A stretch of DNA of 64,000 nt, from the NCBI RefSeq assembly GCF_900100705.1, contig NZ_FNCH01000002.1:62001-126000 (forward strand), in the 5' to 3' direction. The notes under the pieces were generated by a model. That model searched no databases. It was not told the DNA's origin and saw only the letters and a list, made by a program, of their open reading frames with translations. This DNA is from Pedobacter terrae (GTDB lineage: Bacteria; Bacteroidota; Bacteroidia; Sphingobacteriales; Sphingobacteriaceae). This document shows, piece after piece, positions 8,789-15,406 of this stretch (positions are counted from its first letter, which is position 1; every line of letters starts with the position of its first letter). The translations under genes were made by a program, and so were the position numbers.

Positions 8789-8839
8789 CCTACTCGTTTA
8801 ATTACTCTATCTTTTTCAATTAGGTTTAAAAGATGTAAA

Positions 8840-9014
8840 TCATTCTTCCACATACTCTGACAAAACATCAAGAGCCTTCAAAAGATATTCAACAAAAGGT
8901 TATTACATTTCTAATCTTGTCGGCTTGCATCGCCCATCATTAATAAAACATGACACCTTGGCCAGTTCTTGCGCACCACGCAACATGTTCCTTCAATAAA
9001 TTTACATCATTCAT
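8840..9014 (-). pseudogene. Small decayed immunity-like gene
   Basis: The ATG at 9014 overlaps the stop of the preceding pseudogene and gives MNDVNLLKEHVAWCARTGQG before running to a stop. A shift of frame continues with FINDGRCKPTRLEM, then tandem stops TAA TAA, then in the same frame PFVEYLLKALDVLSEYVEE to a TGA at 8840-8842. The three pieces read as one acidic protein of about 58 aa broken by one frameshift and a stop pair. The overlapping start suggests it was translationally coupled to the gene before it. Family not recognised. Confidence 0.4.
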
Positions 9015-9420
9015 CCATTATACAATAATCCACTTCATCCATAAGCCAGCCAATTTCATTACACCAATTTTTAAAGTCTTTAAAAAAATCACTATCAAAT
9101 TTTACAAACTTATATTTATTTAAAGCATCTCTAAGATTTCCATAAATAACATGACCTAATTCGTGTCTCTGTTCTATCTTATAAAGCTTTTTGTATTTCT
9201 CCAAGCCAACTGTTATATCAATTGTTAAGTACTTATCTTTTTTATCATACCGCTTTAAATGTTTTTTTCCAGTTTCATCAGGCAAACACCTTAAGCGATA
9301 CCGATATTGCTTGGATCATTGACATTTTGTATTTTTCATTTACTTTTTGATATAGTCTAATTCTTTCCTAAAAACAACGATAACGTCTAAATACGTATCA
9401 GCATTCATTGATAATTTCAT
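9007..9420 (-). pseudogene. Immunity-like pseudogene broken by two single-base indels
   Basis: The ATG at 9420 gives MKLSMNADTYLDVIVVFRKE and DYIKK, then a stop. Moving one frame gives VNEKYKMSMIQAISVSLK. A second shift, at CTTAAGGTG, gives CLPDETGKKHLKRYDKKDKY and an open stretch of about 90 residues to the TGA at 9007. The joins need one missing base near 9340 and one extra base near 9290, giving an intact ancestor of about 135 aa. The open distal part (9007-9285) contains EQRHELGHVIYGNL and ends in acidic EVDYCIMDE. No ATG serves the distal part; only a TTG does. Position after a toxin tail fragment supports an immunity role. Confidence 0.5.
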
Positions 9421-9430
9421 TTATAATATT

Positions 9431-9500
9431 TTAATGATACGTTTTATTTCCAGGAGGAAGATGCCCTTTCCCACTTGGATATACTTTCAATATAAAATTT
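9431..9500 (-). pseudogene. Orphan toxin C-terminal tail fragment
   Basis: Reading leftwards in a frame that opens just inside the end of the upstream immunity gene, the DNA encodes about 22 residues ending VYPSGKGHLPPGNKTYH and a TAA at 9431-9433. A Gly/Pro-rich, His-containing end of this kind looks like the extreme C-terminus of a secreted nuclease-type toxin. It lies 10 bp before the start of the broken immunity-like gene 9007-9420. Toxin tail plus immunity gene is the footprint left when one Rhs tip module displaces another. There is no start codon, so it is not a gene by itself. Confidence 0.35.
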
Positions 9501-9506
9501 GTTTTA

Positions 9507-10025
9507 TTATTCAATTACAATAGGCTGAACCTTTCTTTTAAAGTCAAACCAAAGCGTTTTATTTTTTACTTTGTCTTTTTTATAAAACGTATTTTTATAA
9601 AAACTGCTGGAACCAGGACCAATTCCCATCCCATATCCATCATCATTTTTCAGTTGCTTTGATAACGCATTAAGAAATGATTTAATTTCACGATCAGGTG
9701 TTTTCGAAACTATTCTCATACTAATATTTTCAAGCTCGTTTTTAGTTTCTCTGCCGCCAAGTCCCTCAATAACATGGACACAAAATAAATCATCAAAAAA
9801 GCTCTTATCCTTTTCCTTATCAAATGGTAATGAGGTGATGTAGAAGGCGTAATAATTTTTATCGATTTCATTGTCCAAGTTTTTAAAATCTTCAATTTTT
9901 ATATATTCTTTCTTATCATCGTCTCTTTTTTCCAAGTAGAAATTTAGTTGCATATCTTTTAATAATTTTTCTATCTCTTGAACAAGACTACTTATTGAAC
10001 TAACTATATTTATTTGAGTTGCCAT
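9507..10025 (-). CDS. Cognate immunity candidate of the Rhs C-terminal toxin
   Basis: This 172-aa intracellular protein has its ATG directly against the TAA of the Rhs gene (0 bp between them), the standard arrangement of toxin and immunity. It starts with a helical ISSLVQEIEKLLKDMQLNFY, has a mixed acidic/basic middle, a YAFYITSLPFDKEKD strand region, and a Gly-rich turn DDGYGMGIGPGSSSFYKN near residue 140. No family was recognised. The ORF is intact, and base composition is as AT-rich as the rest of the immunity array. It would bind and block the toxin at the end of the adjacent Rhs protein. This rests on position, not on homology. Confidence 0.6.
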   Translation of the reverse strand: MATQINIVSSISSLVQEIEKLLKDMQLNFYLEKRDDDKKEYIKIEDFKNLDNEIDKNYYAFYITSLPFDKEKDKSFFDDLFCVHVIEGLGGRETKNELENISMRIVSKTPDREIKSFLNALSKQLKNDDGYGMGIGPGSSSFYKNTFYKKDKVKNKTLWFDFKRKVQPIVIE

Positions 10026-11822
10026 TTATTTATAATTTGATTTAATCTTTTTAGGTTTGTAATCTGAATCCTTTCCATATCCTTCAAATGTGACTTTATG
10101 TCCTTGATTTTTTACGTCCTCAAGCGCAAGTCTCTCTCTAATGACTCCTGTTTTACCGTCTTCTAATGTTCTTCCAACATTTATGTGGTACCTACCTTTA
10201 GGATCTTCAAAAGATGCGTCCATTCTTCTCACATCTTTATGGCCCCCTGGGGTTGGGATCAAAATTTCAGTTTTGGATCCACCACCAACATGCGTCACTC
10301 CTGGTTTTGCACTTTCACGCTGAATGATTTCATCTATTTTGGCATTATGATCACCTGTCCCCTTTGTTTTTGGGCCCGGTTTACCATATGGAGTTCCGTC
10401 TTTTTTTGTTTTACCAAGCCACCTTTGACCAGTGAGCCCAAAAACATCAATATATTCATTTGTATCTATAACATAAGCATAAGGATTTAATCCTCCATCT
10501 ACTTTAATCGGATCCTTACTGGTGTAAATTCCACTTTCTGGATCATAATATCTAAAGCCGTTATAATACAGCCCTGTTTCTACATCCTCATATTGCCCCT
10601 GATACCTAAATGGTACAAATTCCCGATCACCGCTAAGTTTACGAATTTTTCCATAAATATCTAGTTCGCAATCCCACACTTTTTTTCCTGCATCATCATA
10701 AGCCTGTACCGGAGTGCCCAAATAATCGCTAATAATAGAATAATACTGGCCATTAACAATTTTGGCACTTGGTGTAAATTTATGCTGATCGTACACCCAG
10801 GTAATTAAATCGTCGCCCAGCGGTTCTGTTTTATCGTAGCTAAGCAATCCATCTTCATTAACCACCAGATTAGGCCGTTCGCTTAAAGGGTAATTCCATT
10901 CGTGGAGTAGTAAATTACCATCCCACACATAGCGATACACGGTATTTTTAACAATTTTGGCTCTCCTCCTGCCCAAGGCATCGTATTCGAAACTGATGAT
11001 CTCGCCATGTGGATTTTTAACCGCTTTCATCATGCCATTAGCGGCCCAGGCATAAGCCCAGTCACCTTCTTTCCATTCTGGTAAATCAGGTTCGGCATCT
11101 GCCAGGATATCGAGCGTTTCATCTTTGGGAAGATCAGGGTTGGCCATTCCCCAGTTTAATTTTTTGCCAAATAAGCCATTATCTTCCGGTTCAACAACCT
11201 CTTCTTTTGCCAGGCCGATGATATTCCGTTTACTTTTCTGTACCAGGTTGCCTTTGGCATTGTAACGGTAGTACCATTGGTCATCTTTAAGGAGTTTACC
11301 TCCTTTATCATAACGCCTGTCACTTCGGTCGGCGGTTTTATATAAGTTCCCGGTTTCATCAGGATTTTTATAGATGACTTTGCCATCATCACTATAACTT
11401 GCCGAAGACAGACTGCCAAAAGGATCGTACCTGTAATTGATGCTGCCACCCGTAATTCTATTTAAGCAACTATTGAGTTTATCGTTCGGCCCCCAGGCAT
11501 ATTGTTTAAACGCAGTGATAGAACGGCTGGCTTCAACCTTTTGACTGATTGGATGGCCTTCGTGGTCATAATCGAAGGTAGCCCTAACCCCACCGCTTAA
11601 ACTGCGGCTGGTTTCCTGCCCGTTTTTGTTACGGCCAATGGTTGCAGTCCATTCTGCTAATCCGCCACTTTTTGCGGCAATACCATTCAGATAACCACTT
11701 TCATCATAATCGTACTGAATATCGGCGCCTAATGAGCTTTTTAAGCTGGTTAGGTTGCCAAAAACATCATATTGGTAATTGATCTGATAGCCATCCTGTA
11801 TTTCCTGGGTAATCGTACCCAA
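10026..11822 (-). CDS. Rhs-family toxin, 5'-truncated, with C-terminal polymorphic toxin
   Basis: The open frame encodes about 598 aa but has only a TTG start (11820-11822), and the frame continues upstream to a stop near 11887, so the normal N-terminus (PAAR or signal part and most of the Rhs shell) is missing. YD repeats are plain, for example YDVFGNLTSL, YDALGRRRAK and YDPFGSLSSA. The shell closes with the Rhs signature YNGFRYYDPESGIYTSKDPI...NPYAYV...EYIDVFGL at about residues 410-455. The last 140 or so residues are a variable toxin tip: GDHNAKIDEIIQRESA, GGGSKTEILIPTPGGHKDVR, ALEDVKNQGHKVTFEGY. The E...(K)DVRR-D layout recalls restriction-endonuclease-fold toxins, low confidence. It is followed with no gap by its immunity candidate. 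Confidence 0.75.
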   Translation of the reverse strand: MGTITQEIQDGYQINYQYDVFGNLTSLKSSLGADIQYDYDESGYLNGIAAKSGGLAEWTATIGRNKNGQETSRSLSGGVRATFDYDHEGHPISQKVEASRSITAFKQYAWGPNDKLNSCLNRITGGSINYRYDPFGSLSSASYSDDGKVIYKNPDETGNLYKTADRSDRRYDKGGKLLKDDQWYYRYNAKGNLVQKSKRNIIGLAKEEVVEPEDNGLFGKKLNWGMANPDLPKDETLDILADAEPDLPEWKEGDWAYAWAANGMMKAVKNPHGEIISFEYDALGRRRAKIVKNTVYRYVWDGNLLLHEWNYPLSERPNLVVNEDGLLSYDKTEPLGDDLITWVYDQHKFTPSAKIVNGQYYSIISDYLGTPVQAYDDAGKKVWDCELDIYGKIRKLSGDREFVPFRYQGQYEDVETGLYYNGFRYYDPESGIYTSKDPIKVDGGLNPYAYVIDTNEYIDVFGLTGQRWLGKTKKDGTPYGKPGPKTKGTGDHNAKIDEIIQRESAKPGVTHVGGGSKTEILIPTPGGHKDVRRMDASFEDPKGRYHINVGRTLEDGKTGVIRERLALEDVKNQGHKVTFEGYGKDSDYKPKKIKSNYK

Positions 11823-11877
11823 ATTGTTCCTTTTGAAATTAACCGAAGAAAGTTCGTTCTCTGCGGCTGGTAATCGG

Positions 11878-12115
11878 ATTCGGGATCATTCTTTTCGTGG
11901 TTGGTATGCGCCGCAGCATTTTGCATCAACTGGTTCACATCAACATTGATCCTGAATTCTGTTCCCTGTTTTAATTTATTTAAAGTACGGTGCGTGTGGT
12001 GTTCCGTGTAAACCAGCTTAATATTTTGGTTATTTGCCGCTTTAATGCAATTGCAACATTCGTTAATCCATTCAGAAAGCCCGGAAACTTCATTCATGCA
12101 ACACCAAGAACACAT
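11878..12115 (-). pseudogene. Possible remnant of the lost Rhs 5' region
   Basis: In the frame one base off from rhs, an open stretch (ATG at 12115 or 12097) encodes about 80 residues including KLVYTEHHTHRTLNKLKQGT and FRINVDVNQLMQNAAAHTN, then SDYQP. This runs straight into the rhs frame, which opens with PAAENELSSVNFKRNN. A single lost base near 11870 would fuse the two. The composition looks protein-like, but I do not recognise the segment, and its own start context is poor. It is either a frameshifted piece of the Rhs N-terminal region or an unrelated small gene. Confidence 0.35.
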
Positions 12116-12234
12116 AAAATTACAGTTTCGTATTTGTGTCTTTCATTTGAAACCTATATTATTTTCTGCTTTGAATTATTAAACCTCAAAATTTAAACCT
12201 GACTTATCTTCCAACAATTTGCGTTTACATTGAT

Positions 12235-12972
12235 TCACCAGTTCTTCTTCTGGTTTACTTCTAAAAAATCTCTAATTTCTATTGCTTTATTAACATATTC
12301 AATATCATTTGAATCAGGACAGTTTTCTTTTAATACTAATATAACACCGTTTGAGGTAAACTCCTTTACAACATCTACTGAAATCTCTTTTATTTTGAGA
12401 CTATCCTTAATATAGGTGATCCATCCAATAGGAGGATCAAAATCTTTTTTATTTACTTTGTGAAAAAAGGGTTTTGTTAATATAGTGCCGTCAATAGGTT
12501 GTAGGATTGTTTGCAAATGTTTCAACAATGCTATAGCAAATTGGCTATTTATAAATTCTTCTATTCTTTCAGACGGAAACTCAAATATAAAAAATGAAGA
12601 TCTTGAACTTGATGTAGGTGAGACATCAATAGAAATATTAGCATTAGATTCAACCATGCTATTCGGAGTATAGTAGGTTCTAAAACCAAATGGACTAATA
12701 GAGTGATCATGTAAATCTTTATCTTCTGAATTTGGATTTATATAAGCTATGTTCTCGTCGTTAATTAGCTGAAATACTTTGTTGTGAAAATCTTCAAAAT
12801 CATTTGAAAAATAAACCGCGGAATTTGTTTGCAAATTCCAGCTTCCAAAATCAGAAAAATAACTATCAAAATTCATTAGAGATTTTAAGATATTTTTACA
12901 AAAATTGATGTATTGATCTGCGGTTAGATCCGCCTTATCAAATCTTAATCTCAGCATAACTTTTTCTTTCAT
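12235..12972 (-). CDS. Imm52-like immunity protein for the Tox-REase-5 effector
   Basis: This 245-aa cytoplasmic protein follows the nuclease effector by 14 bp. Its N-terminus (MLRLRFDKADLTADQYINFC, then KNILKSLMNFDSYFSDFGSW) resembles immunity family 52, whose members start with a strand and a helix carrying a '..C...L..L...D..f..W' pattern and are genetically paired with Tox-REase-5. Length fits the family. It would bind the nuclease tip of the effector and protect the producer and its kin. Assignment combines a weak motif match with a strong neighbourhood match. It is intact, whereas genes further downstream are decayed. Confidence 0.65.
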   Translation of the reverse strand: MKEKVMLRLRFDKADLTADQYINFCKNILKSLMNFDSYFSDFGSWNLQTNSAVYFSNDFEDFHNKVFQLINDENIAYINPNSEDKDLHDHSISPFGFRTYYTPNSMVESNANISIDVSPTSSSRSSFFIFEFPSERIEEFINSQFAIALLKHLQTILQPIDGTILTKPFFHKVNKKDFDPPIGWITYIKDSLKIKEISVDVVKEFTSNGVILVLKENCPDSNDIEYVNKAIEIRDFLEVNQKKNW

Positions 12973-12986
12973 GTAGCGTAAGTCTT

Positions 12987-14432
12987 TTATTTAGGTGTTA
13001 CAATCACGTCTATATTTATTCCTTCTTCAGCAAAAATTTCTCTTAACTGCGATGCTTTTTCTTCTGTTGGAACATGGTATTCTAATTTACTTCCTGCATC
13101 ACTTGCAATATCAGCATCTATCTTTGCATGATTAATTTCTGACTGCCTTGCTGCTTTTTCCCATGGTTTATTCCCTGAAGGAGGCCATTTATCCCAATCC
13201 TTTGCATCTTTTAACGTATTAGTTTCAGGGTCATAACCATCAAATTTTTTCTCTCCACTCTTCATCTTATCAGTTTTCACTACATATTCCGTGTCTTTTG
13301 GTGCTCCGGTAACCTTTTCTTGATATGCAGCGCCTTTTTGAGGTGTAGAACGGGTTTCCCATGTTCCTGGTCCACCGTCTGATTGCCCATTTTTAAATGA
13401 AGGTTTTTTAGCTTCATAAGCTTTCCCATCTTTGCCTTTAGCAGGGGCTTCTTCTGCTGGCTTTGCATTCTCTACTGGTTTAACCTCTTCTTCTTTTGGT
13501 TTTGCCTGTTCTTCTTTAGGCGCTACAGGTTCCTCTTTATTACCACCAACAGGTTCTTCTTTTGGTGGTGTACCAGGTTTTGCACCAGGCACCCGTAAAT
13601 TTAAGAAATAAAGTAACAACATGGCATCCATGGGTTCGGCACTTCCGCTGGCTATTCTTTTTATACTTCCATATTCAGGGAAAGCGGCATTACTAAAAGC
13701 GGCATCACGTTCTTCTACATTGTTGATATCGATTTGTCCGAGTGCTTGCTGATTGGAAACGGCATTTGCGCCAAAATATAATCGGGCAGCCATACCCCAA
13801 CCAGTTATGGAACCTAAAAGATTTGTACCTACACTGGCTAAGGTAGGTAAAGCCAGTGCAGCAGAACCCGATAATACTGCACCTCCCAAGCCAATTAGTG
13901 CACCACCAAGTGCGCCTAAAATTACGGTTTCGCCAAAATTGCCAATCCCTACCCGCAAGGCATCCCACCAGTTTTTTACATTGGGTGCATGCACAATTTT
14001 TGAGCCAAACACCGGGCATTCCATCGTACTTCCGGTAGTAAGTGTTTTTTGGCTACCAATCATTAAATTAGTTTTATCGCCCAGCCAGGTCCGCGCAATG
14101 GCAGCTTTCTGCCCGCAAACTAAACCGCCAACAATACTCCCAAAAGCCGCACCTGCTGCTCCGGCGGCGGCACCTACTGCAACCAGAACACCCAAGGCTG
14201 CGCCACCGGTTGCCACAATTAATACTGCAATGACAGCTGCAATAAGGGCCATAATAAGCATAACCCATTTGCATACAAAATCGCCCATTGAGGCCGTTGC
14301 TGTATCGCTTTTAATCAGATATTTCTTACTATCTTTCTGCTCGGCAATTCGTTGTATGCTCTGCATCTGGGCGGGCATAATACCGCCCGTGCACATCCAG
14401 TAATCTTCTTCTGTGGCAATTTTATTTCCCAT
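12987..14432 (-). CDS. T6SS PAAR-like (DUF4280-type) effector with Tox-REase-5 nuclease domain
   Basis: This 481-aa modular effector starts with a PAAR-like region (YWMCTGGIMPAQMQSI, and a later TTGSTMECPVFGSKI at about 130-145) that would cap the VgrG spike. Two hydrophobic stretches (about 55-105 and 165-215, Ala/Gly/Leu-rich) could cross a target membrane. A Pro/Glu/Lys linker (about 290-335) precedes the toxin. The C-terminal 120 residues match the Tox-REase-5 pattern: AYQEKVTGAPKDTEY, KKFDGYDPE, LKDAKDWDKW, ARQSEINHAK, KLEYHVP and IDVIVTPK. That family has a restriction-endonuclease-like fold and is predicted to cut nucleic acid. Its immunity candidate is 14 bp downstream. Confidence 0.8.
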   Translation of the reverse strand: MGNKIATEEDYWMCTGGIMPAQMQSIQRIAEQKDSKKYLIKSDTATASMGDFVCKWVMLIMALIAAVIAVLIVATGGAALGVLVAVGAAAGAAGAAFGSIVGGLVCGQKAAIARTWLGDKTNLMIGSQKTLTTGSTMECPVFGSKIVHAPNVKNWWDALRVGIGNFGETVILGALGGALIGLGGAVLSGSAALALPTLASVGTNLLGSITGWGMAARLYFGANAVSNQQALGQIDINNVEERDAAFSNAAFPEYGSIKRIASGSAEPMDAMLLLYFLNLRVPGAKPGTPPKEEPVGGNKEEPVAPKEEQAKPKEEEVKPVENAKPAEEAPAKGKDGKAYEAKKPSFKNGQSDGGPGTWETRSTPQKGAAYQEKVTGAPKDTEYVVKTDKMKSGEKKFDGYDPETNTLKDAKDWDKWPPSGNKPWEKAARQSEINHAKIDADIASDAGSKLEYHVPTEEKASQLREIFAEEGINIDVIVTPK

Positions 14433-14438
14433 AGCAAA

Positions 14439-15404
14439 TTAATCTAAAAGGCTAAACCTTCCTTTTTCATTCGTTTGTTCAGCCGATTTTTCTGTATGTT
14501 TGATTGGCTCTGCTTCCTGTTCCACTTCCTGGTTATCGGCCATAATCTCGTAAACCATTTTTGCCTTTAAAAACTCAGGGTGTATAATTTCTTCTTTCGT
14601 CACCAAGCCATTTAAAACCCTTCCGCTTGTATAATCGATCTGGTAGCTCGCCTCATCTTTAACCTGGGGTTTATGTCCGGCAATTTCAGTTATCGGAAAG
14701 CTGCCATAGGCATTTTTGATCCAGGCCTTATCAAAATTTTCAGTAGCATGGCCAACAATACTGATGTTTGCTTTCCCTCCTATTGGCGGTAATGGTTTTT
14801 CGGCACTTACCGCATAACTCCAACTGATGTTTTCCTGTGCAAAAAGGCTTTTTTTTCTGATATTTCTGCCACCCGGCAAGTTTAACCCTAACCAGGCGTT
14901 AAATAAAACCTCAAAAAACTCGTTACCTTTAACAGCTGCTGTAATGTTATCCGGATTGTTAAAAAGCTCATCATTTAAATCGATTATGCCTTTCATATTA
15001 TCGTGCTTGGTTTGAATGGCTTCCATTTCAGACTTTACCTGTGACCATTTACGCTGTATTTCTGATATGTTTTTAACTTCAATCAGTTTACCATCTTTAC
15101 CAACTAGCATATTTAACTCACTATACATCCTTTTAAAAGCATTATTAAATGCATTTAAATCGCGCATATTAGGGTTATTACTTTCTTTCAAAACGTTATC
15201 CAAACTCAGCAGTTCAATCTGGTAGCCTTCATCTGTTATTTTTAAAACACGAATATCCCACCTAAATTCCGTAATGGTTTTAACAACAAGGCTGCTCATC
15301 ACTATCTCCGAAGTTTGTGTTACCAGATATCTTTCATTAAAGCATCTGTTTATTTGAATTTTTTTATGCGTGTTTTCAGCTGAATTCCAAAACATATTTT
15401 CCAA
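14439..15404 (-). CDS. Uncharacterised T6SS-associated protein between VgrG and the effector
   Basis: This 321-aa cytoplasmic protein lies 2 bp after vgrG and 6 bp before the PAAR-like effector. I recognise no family. It has a predicted mixed fold, with a helical middle (about 85-150; KRMYSELNMLV, IQRKWSQVKSEMEAIQTK) and a charged, low-complexity C-terminus rich in Glu (QEVEQEAEPIKHTEKSAEQ). Position between spike and effector is the slot held by effector adaptors/chaperones (DUF4123, DUF1795, DUF2169) in Proteobacterial T6SS, but it does not look like those. A loading adaptor role is inferred from position only. Confidence 0.6.
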   Translation of the reverse strand: MENMFWNSAENTHKKIQINRCFNERYLVTQTSEIVMSSLVVKTITEFRWDIRVLKITDEGYQIELLSLDNVLKESNNPNMRDLNAFNNAFKRMYSELNMLVGKDGKLIEVKNISEIQRKWSQVKSEMEAIQTKHDNMKGIIDLNDELFNNPDNITAAVKGNEFFEVLFNAWLGLNLPGGRNIRKKSLFAQENISWSYAVSAEKPLPPIGGKANISIVGHATENFDKAWIKNAYGSFPITEIAGHKPQVKDEASYQIDYTSGRVLNGLVTKEEIIHPEFLKAKMVYEIMADNQEVEQEAEPIKHTEKSAEQTNEKGRFSLLD

Positions 15405-15406
15405 GT

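Noticed and set aside
9007..9285. HELGH in the immunity-like relic as a zinc-protease HExxH site
   Set aside because: The protein is short, broken, acidic and lies in an immunity context; the motif occurs once without a third ligand.
13753..14403. 216-codon plus-strand open frame opposite the PAAR-like effector
   Set aside because: It is antisense to a well-supported gene and has a low-complexity Ala/Pro/Thr composition caused by the codon bias of the opposite strand.
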